From: Aralia elata
Lineage: Eukaryota > Streptophyta > Magnoliopsida > Apiales > Araliaceae
DNA length: 64,000 bases
Direction of reading: 5' to 3'
Assembly (NCBI GenBank): GCA_034770075.1
Contig: CM068380.1
Coordinates: 80,175,393-80,239,392, forward strand
Below, piece after piece: positions 1-11,119 of this stretch. Position 1 is the first letter of the stretch. The number at the start of each line of letters is the position of its first letter. The translations under genes were made by a program, and so were the position numbers. The notes under the pieces were generated by a model, which was not told where the DNA came from, ran no database searches, and saw nothing but the letters and a program-made list of their open reading frames with translations.

Positions 1-594
1 GTATTGGGAAGGGAAGAGATTTGTAAAGACATTTTAACAACCAAGAAAGGTTTTGTATTTTTTTGAGAAAAATCATTAAGTAGGAAAACTTTAAATAAGG
101 GTAAAGTTGGAAAAAATTACTCCATTTGCATTGATAAACTCAAAACGTCAATCTTTTTGAAACAAAAATTACTTCCTAAAACGACAATCTTTTAGGAACA
201 GGGGAAGTATTTATATTTGGTCTATATGAATATTATTTTAAATTACTATAATAAAGACGTTATTCAAATTTTAATATATATATATATATAGATATATTTT
301 AACGTCAAAGATATATTTTTAGACGAGTAAATTTTAATATATAAAATTTAATAATAGAAAGAAACGCGCAACGGAGACTCCGGCGGATGTTCTGTCCGTC
401 ACATGATATGATACGCTCATATTTCAACTGCCCTCCCCACTCCCCAACCCCCCCTCCCCCTACCCAGTAATATTAATCATATTAATTACTTGCACTAATA
501 TGAAACAAAGTATGACAATGCTTTCTTTCTTTCTTTTTTTTTTTCATTTTAAATGATTACGATTTAACGGTCGTGTTTACAGTTAAATACAATA

Positions 595-630
<36 letters not shown>

Positions 631-1956
631 CTCACTGTCTACTCTTTACGGTAAGATTGAAATAAAATAAGTTTCCAATTATCAGCTTCCAACTTAAATG
701 TGGTTATCTCCCTACATAGTTTACTCCACCACTAAATAAAATAAATTTTGCCACATATTGGGTTGAGGGTATCCGGATCATGTAAATTTGATGATGTTAC
801 ATTAATTACATGCCTATCCTATGGACCTTAGCATTGCTGGTTTATTTTTGTTGCAAGATGTAAATAAATAAATAAACATAGCCAGCTGAGATGGAAAAAT
901 GGGGGTACCAAACTAGAAAATGGAATGATATGTTTGTATATTATTTTATTAGCTGGCCCTGGATCTGGCTGGCTCCACCAAACTGGTACTTCTTAGTTGT
1001 CCCATAACCATTACATTCTCCATCTAATCTAAATTTATTTAACAGCTACCAGTAGGTTAGGTATTCATGTGCTTGCTTTTTGACCCCTTTTCCACCGTCA
1101 AAACCAGGGAGCCCCACCCACCCCCCAACACCAATTTTTTTTTTATTACTGGTACTACTACTGCTACCCCGTTATGCTCGCTAGTAACACCCTACCCTCC
1201 CCATAAGGGACTGACAGCAACATTAAACAAACAACCAAAAGAAGTAATGTAATGGATTCTCTTTGGAATAGACCTATAAAACGAATGAAGGCCATTCCTA
1301 TTATTATAAAGAAGTCGAGCCGAGCGAGTTGGGACTGTTTTCTGAATGAATGTATGTATGTATGACAGTTACCGATCTAATAATAATTATCATACGATAC
1401 GAGATTGTATGCTTTTGATCCAGGAAGGAGCAAGCTCCATCTACAGCCCCAGCCACACGTTTGAAATTTAACATGCGCCACAAACATTGTGCGCAACTAT
1501 GTTATATTCATACTTCTTTTTTACCTTTTCAACCCATTATAGACATACTTTAACCTACCATTACCATTTTTGGTCATAGGAAGTAAATAAGAGAGGATTT
1601 TTTTTTCAAGTCCTGAATTTCCCATATCAAAAATAATCCTTGGCAGTAACCAGAAGACTCCCAGGGAGGGAGGATATGGATATGATGGCTTCATCATCAC
1701 AAAGTTGCTGCTATCATCATCAAACTTAAGCTACACTTCTGCCATTTGATGTCAGAGATAGAAACATATGACTACTTCTATAGACACACAGATATTCCAC
1801 ATGTGAATACAGAAATGCTCTTGGAGTCCATGCAAGACAAAACGACAAATAAGGTGTGAAAATAACTTTAGATAGAAAGATGATCCGGATTAGAACTATG
1901 CAACCACCTCTTAGAAATCAACTAGTTGTGGTGAAGTTGAAAATTCTCATTGTATG
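1..1956. other. AT-rich intergenic DNA, no gene seen
   Basis: No reading frame here resembles a known protein. There is a (TA)n microsatellite at about 597-626, a C-rich run near 430-465 and a short TATG repeat near 1350-1363. The 61-codon frame at 1067-1252 is low-complexity and has no recognisable domain. The stretch ends at the insertion site of an LTR element whose 5-bp target copy GTATG occupies 1952-1956. Confidence 0.6.
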
Positions 1957-2324
1957 TGTTAACGCCAGATTTTGGCCACCTGATAAAATCACCAAAAGGC
2001 AGAGCCAAAATCGCGCCAACGGATGATAGTGTAGTCTTGTGGATTTTAACCCACAAAATATATATATAACAACATACACCAAAAATATAAATACAGAATA
2101 AATAATAAGAACACCAAGATTTAACGTGGAAACCCAAAATGGGAGAAAACCACGGAGAGAGAATTCACTATAATATCAAAGAGTACAAAAATATCTATCT
2201 CCGACCTCCTCTATTCTTCCCTGCCCAACCTCTATTTATAGAATAAATACACTCAAGTGGGAAAGTTACCCCACGTGCACCATGACCCACCAAAATATCT
2301 AGTCCAATAAATCTCAACCCAACA
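1957..2324 (-). repeat. LTR (3' LTR in element orientation)
   Basis: Same length as the copy at 4016-4383 and nearly identical to it. Read on the minus strand it runs TGTTGGG to GTTAACA, so it has TG/CA ends. A TATAAATAGA box lies at 2231-2240. The polypurine tract GGGGGGCAA adjoins it on the interior side at about 2325-2333. Confidence 0.9.
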
Positions 2325-2859
2325 TTGCCCCCCAGTCTCTTATTTACAAGAAACTTTAAACAAGAGACTATACAAAAAGTATCCTCCAACAACCAAAACA
2401 GCAAAATAAACTCATTACAACCGCACACGAGTGCCCTTCAGGAGAACAAAGTTTTTCTAAATGATGTCTATTTGAAGGGATTTTTATCCGTTCAGGAGAA
2501 ACGCTCCTCTTCGACCAAGGGCCTGAAGAGGAGAGGTCCCCGACCTTTGCCTGAGCGACCCAAAATGCTCCGCTCGACCAATGGCCTGAGCTGAAGAGAT
2601 CCCCGTTCCCCACCGAAGGATGTATATCCGCATGAATATTCACCATTTTTAGAAAAACTAAGCTCCTCCGAATGACGCCTCGGATCCGACCTTATAACGC
2701 CAACCAACCTTATCACGCCGAAATGGCAGCCCAACTACCCGTCACACCCGACCGAACCAAACCCACACCCAAACAACGGCCCCAAAACCAAAGAGCAACA
2801 TCGCATCCCATGGACGCAAAGCCGAAGTCCGGCGGCGGCCCGTTGAGGATCAATCGAGG

Positions 2860-3135
2860 ACACAGGAGAACTGCCGAAGTCAGCTCAAAGCCTCCAAACG
2901 TTGCCGAAGCCCGAGATGCCGAAGCCGAAGCAAATGCGAAGCTTGGCCAAAACTTGGTCGAAGCCAATCCGAAGCCGACATGAAGCCAAGGTTGGCTGCC
3001 GAACGAACTGAAGCGGTGCCGAAGTTCGAGACTAACTGACTGCCGAAGCCGACTCAACCATGCCGGAACTGCTCGAAGCCGAGGCCGAAGCCCATCGGAA
3101 GCCGAAGCGGTGACGCCACGAGGCCGAAGCTCACC
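2860..3135. repeat. Degenerate GCCGAAG-rich repeat block inside the LARD
   Basis: The heptamer GCCGAAG and close variants recur many times between about 2870 and 3130, often as GCCGAAGCC, and twice more near 3854-3890. GC content is far above the surrounding AT-rich DNA. A plus-strand 103-codon frame (2672-2983) reads as Ala/Glu/Lys/Pro-rich because of the repeat. The minus-strand frame is also open, so I do not call a protein. Confidence 0.6.
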
Positions 3136-4015
3136 TCGCCGAAACCATGGTTAATATCGCCACAACTTTGGTTGATGGTGAATTTGAACACTGAGGCAAG
3201 CTCTCCGATGACAGAATCATGAAGACCGACGTCTTGCTTTATTGGTTAGCTTCGGGAGGATTCCAATATCATAATGGAGGATAACATCGCATGTCGAACC
3301 CATTTTTGAGAAGCTTCACATGCAAAGGTCCTATAGCCTTCACCAATAATTAAGTTAGGAATAACATAATAAGGGGAATGTCTTTTTGCCTTCACAAGAT
3401 TCTTCTGCAAAATAAATCTACTAGCGGTACTAATTAAAAAGAAATTAAACCAATTAGAGTACTGGAGGTATATATGATAATGGAGAGCATGCATCGAGAT
3501 TAATGAGGACTTGGGTGGGAGGAGAGAGAAAAGAGTCATATCCTTTTATCCTCTTCCGCAGCACATGGATTTCTACTTTTTATGCTTACTTTTCTGAGTG
3601 AATAGGCATATAAGTATTAAAGTACCACATAGGTATTATAATTATATTATAATATGCAAGTACATGAATGGGTGATATTATTCAAAGCTAAGTCAGGCTT
3701 ATCTTGGAACTTGCTAAAGTAGTAGCTACAGTCATGACAATTTTATAATTTATTAAAAGAGAACTACTTAGCTTTTATCTGTAGTCGAATATGAGATTTA
3801 GTCGACTGATTATGCATGGAGAAAACATTCTTTCTCAGAACGGACCCATATTTGCCGAAGTGATATTCACCTTGCCGAAGTGGTCCGAAGAGAAAACTGA
3901 TAATTATTATTGCGGACATAACCCACTAATTATCTTTTATGTGTGAGGCTTTCTCTTCGTCATAGTTGATCGGTGATTTTTCGAACTTAATTTTTGTTCC
4001 CACAGACGGCGCTAA

Positions 4016-4383
4016 TGTTAACGCCAGATTTTGGCCACCTGATAAAATCACCAAAAGGCAGAGCCAAAATCGCGCCAACGGATGATAGTGTAGTCTTGTG
4101 GATTTTAACCCACAAAATATATATATAACAACATACACCAAAAATATAAATACAGAATAAATAATAAGAACACCAAGATTTAACGTGGAAACCCAAAATG
4201 GGAGAAAACCACGAAGAGAGAATTCACTATAATATCAAAGAGTACAAAAATATCTATCTCCGACCTCCTCTATTCTTCCCTGCCCAACCTCTATTTATAG
4301 AATAAATACACTCAAGTGGGAAAGTTACCCCACGTGCACCATGACCCACCAAAATATCTAGTCCAATAAATCTCAACCCAACA
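4016..4383 (-). repeat. LTR (5' LTR in element orientation) with TATA box
   Basis: Partner of 1957-2324. On the minus strand a TATAAATAG box lies at 4291-4299, a plausible core promoter for the element. The primer-binding region begins directly after the LTR at 4015 and runs toward lower coordinates. Confidence 0.9.
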
Positions 4384-5664
4384 GTATGCATGGAGTGGAT
4401 ATAAAATTGGCAAGACAGAATTCTAATTTATATACAAAATTGGTATATACTTGTGAAGATATACATGGAACACAGGCTCAAAAAGATTTACACCAGGGAA
4501 CCTAAATCTAATTTATATAGTTAGCATATAGGCTCGAAGGCAAAAGCAAGATCAATGAGGGAAGCACACCATGCGACCAGACCATCTCACTGGAACTCAT
4601 TACATGGAACACAGTCGGACTCCATGATGATATACCCACACAACTACATGTACTTTAAGTATCATTCAGAAACTGAATTCAGTTTCTCAAAGGAAAGAAG
4701 CCAAGAAAGAACTTACAAGAGTTGGTACGAGAGAATGCTCGGGTTGAATAAAGCATCCAATTCTTTTAATCAACAACCGTGAACTCTTCCATCAGCTTCT
4801 AGTTCCTGCAATTGTGGTGAATCTCACTATTCCATCTTTGGAGGCACATATTGGTTGATTGAAAGCCTTCATGATTATATGACAGGGTCCTGTGCATAAA
4901 TGAGAAGACAGAAACTTCAGTCCACAAGTAGCAAGAATTTTCGGCCATAGGTTCTCCTATCTAAGCAAATAATTAACCCAAATACCATCAAAGGAAAAAA
5001 AAGAAAAAGAAAAAGTTCCAACAGTCCAACAGCGCTCCCTCTACACTAGCAGTCACAACTTTAAATCAGCTGTAAAAAGTTCAAAGTTTAGCCAGACCCA
5101 AATCCAGGTCGCAATGGAAAAGCTACCCACCCAGTTCTCCTTTTACCACTATGGTCTATGTATCATTCTGGGTTGAGTGGAAATTTATAGCACTCGAAGG
5201 TTTTGATCAGCTCTGTAAACCCCTTTCTTACAAGGTTAGGACCTGATTGCTTTCCCTTCACAAGGGTATTAAAGTACAAGTAGGATGACTACACTGGTTA
5301 CACAAGCTATTAAGTATATTCTTAATATTGTTCTTCCCACACTCTCTATGTTAGGCCTTGGTGACTCTCTAAGGTTGTGATCACTAAAACCTTAGGATTT
5401 GTGTCTCTGTCAGCCTAGATTGAACATGAAGCATGTAGATCAATGTTCATGAGATTCATGCAGTAACACGAGTGGAGAATCAGCATCAAAAAACTTCCAC
5501 TCAGATTTATCTTCATCATTAAACCATTCACTAAAAATAATAATTTACACTTCTCATCTGAACAGCCAGCAGCCTAAAAATCAGCCGTGGAAAACTTACA
5601 CAATTTAACTACAACCCACTCCAAAAAAAATAAAATAGCATCAAAACCTCAAAACTCTGTGGAG
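4384..5664. other. Intergenic, downstream of the U-box gene
   Basis: No recognisable gene. The 75-codon frame at 4555-4782 has no family resemblance that I can see. A perfect 20-bp palindrome centred on GAATTC lies at 4668-4687. The part nearest 5664 presumably includes the 3' UTR of the minus-strand U-box gene. Confidence 0.5.
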
Positions 5665-7113
5665 TTAGCCGACGTGTTGATCCAGTGTCTGACTCACCTC
5701 CCCCGAGTTGAGCAACTCCTCCCAATCCACCACCTCTTCTTCCTCTTCCTCATCCCTCTCCCTCATCATCTCCATTATTCTCCTAGCTTTCTCCCTGCCC
5801 CGCTCGCTACCTTGTTCCTCCACCTTCCTCAATATCTCCTCCGCCCCGGCCTCCTTGGCCACCCCCTTAAACCTCAACCCACCATAACTCAACCCATACA
5901 AAGCCACCACACAACTCTCCCGAGTTACATCCGAGTCAAACTCATCGCGACTCAGCATCCCCACAAAGCACCCCACCGCACCCCCATCAAGCATGGCCGC
6001 ACGACCTTCCACACTGGCAGCCAAATTACCCAGAACCAATAATACTCGGCCCGTCATATGACCCGCCTTCACCATGCCCAATAAAGCAGAGACCGCCCCT
6101 AACTTGACGAGCTTGGCCCGGTTGCTCTGGACAAGCGTGAGGTGGTAAAGAGCTAGTGCCGAGTCATTTCGAGCCCGACTGGAATCCGATCGGAGCGAGT
6201 GAAGAAGTGGCGGCAACGCGCCTAAGACCCCGATGGCGGTCTTGTTCTGGTCATCTAAGGATAGGCTGAAAAATGCGCCAGCGGCGTGTTCCTGTGCCTC
6301 GGGAAATCCTCCCTTTAACACGTCTATTAACGGCGGGACGATTCCGGCGCGTACGATTTTCACCTTGTTTGTATTTTCTAAGGAGAGATTGACCAATGCG
6401 GCAACAGAGTTGACCTGAACGGACACGTACCTCGAGGTGATCAGTGATCGGAGGGTTGAGAGTAGGCGAGCAGTGCAGAGATTGGTGCGAGCTGTTTCTC
6501 CGGTTCTGGTGATCTTTCTCAGTGAGATTAGAGCTTCTTCTTGTTGAAATACTTGAGAGCTGTTGATTTTTGTAATGATTTCATCTTCTTCGGATGAATT
6601 ATTAGGGTTTAAGGTTAGGGTTTCGACGTCGGAGGATGAGGAAGAAGAATAGCAGGAGGAACGAGTGGTGGTGGTTAGAGGTAGAGGAGTGGTGGGGGTC
6701 ACCGATTCCTCCCAGCTACTAGAGGAGACATGGCTCGACCACCGAGTCAAATCAGTTTCAGTCCGGGTTATGAACGAGTCAGGGGTTTTAAGTTTCAGCT
6801 GGCGGACGAGATTTTGGGCGGATTGGAAATCGAGGGGTTTGGGGGGAGATTGGCACCAGTTGAGAATGGTGGATTTGAGGGCAAGGTTAGGGATGATGGT
6901 GGAGAAATCGGGGGTGGAGCCGTCGGAGAGAGTGGGTTTGAAGGAGAGAGAAAGGCAAGCACGGACGGAATTACGGTCGAAAGTGTGGCCGGAGGAGACA
7001 ATTACAGGGTCGGACATGAGAGAACCTGAGATTGGACAGATGAATTCTTTCGGTGGTTGCTTCTTGTTGAAGTTGGAGGTAGACCGGTGAAAGGAGATTT
7101 TCCATCTACCCAT
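5665..7113 (-). CDS. U-box / ARM-repeat E3 ubiquitin ligase (PUB38-41-like)
   Basis: Intronless 482-residue frame. An N-terminal U-box (about residues 21-90) starts KEFICPISGSLMSDPVIVSS and continues with the GHTFDR element. U-boxes recruit E2 enzymes without zinc. A Ser/Thr-rich linker follows (about 105-175), then Armadillo repeats over about residues 180-430, with typical helices such as NSVAALVNLSLEN and QEHAAGAFFSLSLDD. The C-terminus is acidic (DEEEEEEVVDWEELL, about 460-470). Plant ARM-type PUBs of this layout are usually intronless, soluble ubiquitin ligases in hormone or stress signalling; the substrate is unknown here. The start codon is the first Met, just before the basic leader GRWKISFHR. 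Membership near PUB38-41 is inferred from domain order and length, not from an alignment. Confidence 0.93.
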   Translation of the reverse strand: MGRWKISFHRSTSNFNKKQPPKEFICPISGSLMSDPVIVSSGHTFDRNSVRACLSLSFKPTLSDGSTPDFSTIIPNLALKSTILNWCQSPPKPLDFQSAQNLVRQLKLKTPDSFITRTETDLTRWSSHVSSSSWEESVTPTTPLPLTTTTRSSCYSSSSSSDVETLTLNPNNSSEEDEIITKINSSQVFQQEEALISLRKITRTGETARTNLCTARLLSTLRSLITSRYVSVQVNSVAALVNLSLENTNKVKIVRAGIVPPLIDVLKGGFPEAQEHAAGAFFSLSLDDQNKTAIGVLGALPPLLHSLRSDSSRARNDSALALYHLTLVQSNRAKLVKLGAVSALLGMVKAGHMTGRVLLVLGNLAASVEGRAAMLDGGAVGCFVGMLSRDEFDSDVTRESCVVALYGLSYGGLRFKGVAKEAGAEEILRKVEEQGSERGREKARRIMEMMRERDEEEEEEVVDWEELLNSGEVSQTLDQHVG

Positions 7114-9599
7114 TATTGATCTTTCTTTGCTCTTTGTTTCAAATAAAGGTGGTATTGTTGAGCAGATATTTAGTGATTTTCTTGAATGCCGCCATGGTTT
7201 GAGGAGAAATGAGATACCAAAACATGGTTGGCGATATTCGAGAGTGGGACAAAGGGACAGAGGGTTTATGGTATTGTTACGTGCTTCATAAGGTGTACAT
7301 TGCTGGAAAAAATGGTAGAGAAGGCGGGGGTAAGAAAAAAAGTGCCAATACTAGTAGTACTGAACTGTAAACTGTAGTATGTATAAATAAAAAGTAAAAT
7401 TATCGCACGGCGTTAGATGGAGAATTGAGTTGACGAAAACAGGAGTTAACACTATCCTACTATTTGAAAAAAACTAGGGAATGACTGAATGAGTAATTAA
7501 TTAAAATGATATATATATATCTTAAGTTCATCCTTATCCGGTTCACCTAAGTTTATCCCTTTTAGTGATGGACCCGACGACGATTTGGTCATACAACCAT
7601 CGTCTATACTTTTAGCGATACTATATATTGTCCGTCGCTAAAAGTATAGACGGCGGTTTAAAAATATAGACGACGGTTGTATGACCAAACCGTCGCCGGA
7701 TCCGTCGTTAAAGGGGGTGAGCTTGGGTGAGCCGGATAAGGGTGAACTTAAGAAATGGACTATATATACACACACATACTAACCGTGTACCCGTGCTTCT
7801 TGCACTATTTGGACGATGAGATTTATCTCAAATTTTAAACGGTTCTGATAATTTATCAAAATGAACGGAAAATTCAAAATCAATTGTATTTTGTTATTTA
7901 TTATATATATATATATATAACTATTGTCATTCATAACCAATTAGGTTAATTTTAAACCTTCCCCTACCCTAAATTATAGTATCACGTTAAGGACAAAATT
8001 AAGATGGTTAATTATAAGAAAATATTAACTCAATACAACACGTGTATTATGCTATCATGTTGATGTATCGTATCACATGCATAAAATAAGAGGGGAAAAA
8101 AATGTGTGAACTATGAGTAAATATAGGTGGTATAGTTTAAACAACTTTTTCTATTTTTTTTTTCATGTGAATAGTATAATATCACGTTAATCTATTTTCA
8201 AAGTAGAAAATTTAATCTAGCAATATACATCTGGGCATGTAATTCTAACTCAAGTATGTTAAACCACCCTACTCCGATGTTCCAACAGAGGGACATGCAT
8301 AGTTATACTATATTAAAATAGAATATAATTTACTCTTTCCACACATTACCATTAATATTGAATAAATTAATTGAGACGTAACTTCTTCTTTTGATGATTT
8401 TTCTATCTAAACTAAACATAAGGAGTAAGTAATTTATTAGAAAAAGATACATGAATGTGTCAAATATAAATTATAATATGTTTAAAAAAAAATCATTTAA
8501 GTAAAATATAAGTTCATGATAGGACAGAGATTTGCTCATAATGCATAAACAAGTGAACCCACAAACCCTAAAGGAAGCATGTCCTGGACGCTAGTGTTGC
8601 TTTTCTGGGATCCATTTAGTAGTGTCCGCCCCTAAATTGTTGGGTCAGGTCCATGTATTTTAAAAGTACCCCCACAAATGGTGCTATAAGAGTAATTACC
8701 CATAAGCGCTGCATGAATAATTTAATTTTTGCATGCGGGAACTCAGCATATATATATATATAGAGAGAGAGAGTTGTATCATATCATTAATTGTTGTATG
8801 TTGCTGCTTTACTTAACTGTTAAGTCTTAGCTTAAACTCCATGATTATTTTCTTCCTTTATGGAAAAGTCATCATTATTCTCTTGTCTCCTCAATGCATG
8901 AACTGTATTTGATGATGATGATTCCTTAACTTTCTGTTTTGCTTTTTGGTAGATTATTTTTATAATTGAGAACCCTAGTTAATTAGTTTTCTCTCACAGC
9001 CACTTCAGATGCTGGTAATACAAAAGATCCTTGCGGAACTAAGCATATTCCTGTCCTTAATTAATTGTCACTGTCTATTGAATTACTAATAATTTCCTTA
9101 TTCTTAGAATTAAATAAATTATTTAAGTTCAGAAGTCAAGTGTAATGAGCAGAAGATATTTATTATTATTATTTTTATGTAGAAACTATAATAAAATACT
9201 CCACAAACTTGCTCTCTATAGATGTTCTAGGCTTTTCTAGCTAGAAAGAGAAGATTATATTCTCATTTGGCCTGTTAAAACAATTCAACAAGTTATATAT
9301 CCTTTTTTTAAAATAAAAAATAAAAACCACTGATATTTCTGGAAAGGCAATGACAACTAGTATCTAGAAAGATCGGAGGGAGTATTAAATTGAACTGTTA
9401 GCTTATGGGGCCGGAGCTGTTTATCCACAATAAAAATAAAAAAATAGGCATTTAGCTTTTGAACTTTATCGAGATAATATTGTCCTTTTTACTTTTACAA
9501 ATTGGCAATTCACCTTTCAACTAGCAAGTCGATGACCATTTGACACGCGCATTAAACGTGAATTAATTAGGACGTGAATCCGTCGTATCTTTTGCTGAA
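7114..9599. other. Intergenic between the U-box and AN1 genes
   Basis: AT-rich with no supported gene. It holds a hairpin MITE (7521-7752), a possible Helitron-like end (about 7775-7810), a short (TA)n at about 7902-7919, a TA/GA microsatellite near 8749-8773 and a remnant of a Stowaway terminus (CGGAGGGAGTA at about 9374-9384). The first few hundred bases above 7113 must contain the promoter of the minus-strand U-box gene; I could not pick a convincing TATA box. Confidence 0.5.
7521..7752. mobile_element. Long-hairpin MITE, copy 1
   Basis: Near-complete inverted repeat. The left arm (CTTAAGTTCATCC, then GACGATTTGGTCATACAACC, then CTATACTTTTAGCGA) is mirrored on the right by GCTAAAAGTATAGACG, GACGGTTGTATGACC and GGGTGAACTTAAG. 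A second copy of the family lies at 39916-40144. It is flanked by TA-rich sequence. No coding capacity; a transcript would fold into a long stem. Confidence 0.85.
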
Positions 9600-9850
9600 A
9601 GAAAACCCGATCCAGCGTGCTCACGTGTGGGGTCCAAATCCTAATCCTAAGTTAATTAGCTAAATTATCCATCCACCATCCACTTTTGCCTTCTTATTCC
9701 AAAACAGAAGCCTCCCGGAGGTGGTCAAGTTTTGGCTTCCTCCCCAAGGCAACCTACATATATATATATATCCCCCGGCACGGCAGGGCAGTCAAATCTC
9801 AACTTGCCCCTGCAACCTTACTTATTTTCAAGAAACAATCACAAAGAAAG
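9600..9850 (+). promoter_or_regulatory. Promoter and 5' UTR region of the AN1 zinc-finger gene
   Basis: A G-box/ABRE-type element CACGTGTGG lies at about 9622-9630, some 220 bp upstream of the start codon. A TATATATATATA stretch near 9758-9770 could serve as the TATA region. ABA or stress control fits stress-associated proteins, but it is inferred only from these motifs. Confidence 0.4.
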
Positions 9851-10531
9851 ATGGTAGTACAAGGAGGAGGAACAGAAGCTTTTCCGGATTTGGGAGCGCA
9901 TTGTCAGCGCCCCGATTGCAATCAACTCGATTTTCTCCCCTTTAAATGTGATGGATGTCTTAAGGTATATACCTAAAATTCACAACAATACTTTTTTTTC
10001 TTTGATCCTATTATGCAGCCTCTCTTTTGTTTCCAATAATTAAATCTAATAAAATACACAATGCTCCAGGTCTTTTGTTTGGAACATAGATCCTGCAAAT
10101 CCCACAAATGCCCAAAATCTGACAATAACAGCAGGAAGGTATTTGTGTGTGAAACTTGTTCTGTCTCAATCGAGATGGTTGCTGGAGAAAGCGAAAAAGC
10201 CATACAAGAAAAGCATGACAAATCTGGAGACTGTGACCCAAAGAAAAAGAAGAAGCCTACCTGTGCGGTCACGAGGTGCAAGGAGATTCTATCCTTCTCC
10301 AACACCTCCACTTGCAAGACCTGCCACATCAAGGTCTGTCTCAAGCACCGATTCCCGGCCGATCATGCCTGCAGACATGCCATTTCAGGGTCTTCTTCAT
10401 CGGCCAGGGTTAGACAGGAAGCAACCAACAAATTTTTGGTTGCTTTGGCTTCAAGAAATGTTAATAATTGTGCAAAGAAGGAACGTGGTTCGGCGTCTTC
10501 ACCTAGGAATCCATCATTTAAAGCTTATTGA
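9851..10531 (+). CDS. AN1 zinc-finger stress-associated protein (SAP11/12-like)
   Basis: Two exons, 9851-9964 and 10070-10531, joined in phase 0 by a 105-bp GT-AG intron (AAG/gtatat ... ctccag/GTC); the protein is 191 residues. The first AN1 finger begins CQRPDCNQLDFLPFKCDGC in exon 1 and continues VFCLEHRSCKSHKCP in exon 2. A second AN1 finger follows at about residues 104-143 (CAVTRCKEILSFSNTSTCK ... CLKHRFPADHAC). There is no A20 domain. Two AN1 fingers and about 190 residues match the plant SAP11-13 group (Arabidopsis SAP12 is of similar size). The family responds to abiotic stress and is linked to ubiquitin binding or E3 activity. The ATG at 9851 is preferred over the in-frame ATG at 9686 because homologues begin a few residues before TEAFPDLG. 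Confidence 0.93.
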
Positions 10532-11119
10532 GATACATTTATTCATCTACACAATAATTTTCTATTATAAATGGCTGTAATTAATTTCAGATTATCGTGT
10601 CATATACTGGTTCACAAAGAGCAAGAGCATTATGTTCAAAACATACATGAAATACGCTAAAGACCATATTTTTAATCAAATCAGCATAACTCTAGGAGAT
10701 GTATGGAAGGGGAGTGTTCCATGACATCGGGAATTAGAGGGATATTTGTTAACTGCTGCAAGAAAATTAACACAATAGAAACAAAACCATTAAGATGAAT
10801 CATCAGAGGAACAAGTTGTTGATGGCAAGTAAAGCAAACTTCTGCTGTAATATAACAATTTCACTTCATTCCAAAGCAATCAATATAAGAACTATGTTCT
10901 TAAAACTAACATATGAGAGAACAATGCTCTTCAGTTATTCACCATCTATAAACCCAAAAGGGTACAACACGTTACATTCTTTTTCACTTGTCCATATGAC
11001 AAATACTGTAGTGACCTTTCAGGTTTCAGCTTAAAACCAGGGACAGTCTCCTACAGTTTGTTCTTTAGGCGATCCTCAAAAAATATAAACACCTAATAAC
11101 ATTTCACAATGCATATACC
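10532..11119. other. 3' regions of two convergent genes
   Basis: This stretch separates the stop codon of the plus-strand AN1 gene from the stop codon of the minus-strand SAM-domain gene. It probably holds both 3' UTRs. The 79-codon plus-strand frame at 10795-11034 has no recognisable domain and is not called. Confidence 0.5.

Larger units (their letters stand above)
1957..4383 (-). mobile_element. Non-autonomous LTR retrotransposon (LARD-like, probably gypsy-derived)
   Basis: Two direct 368-bp LTRs (1957-2324 and 4016-4383) start TGTTAACGCC and end CCCAACA on the plus strand. By eye they differ at one base (cacggagag near 2155 versus cacgaagag near 4214). The element is flanked by a perfect 5-bp target duplication GTATG (1952-1956 and 4384-4388). 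It reads on the minus strand: the primer-binding region follows the right LTR (TTAGCGCCGTCTGTGGG) and a polypurine tract (CTGGGGGGCAA) abuts the left LTR. The 1.69-kb interior has no gag, protease, RT or integrase, so it must have moved with proteins made by another element. The PBS reads TAG where TGG, the complement of the tRNA CCA end, is expected. Confidence 0.9.

Noticed and set aside
2713..3057. 114-codon minus-strand frame and 103-codon plus-strand frame
   Set aside because: Both arise from the GCCGAAG repeat inside the LARD; neither has a domain and they oppose each other.
5587..6042. 151-codon plus-strand frame
   Set aside because: Antisense shadow of the U-box/ARM gene; His/Pro/Leu-rich composition mirrors the acidic C-terminus on the other strand.
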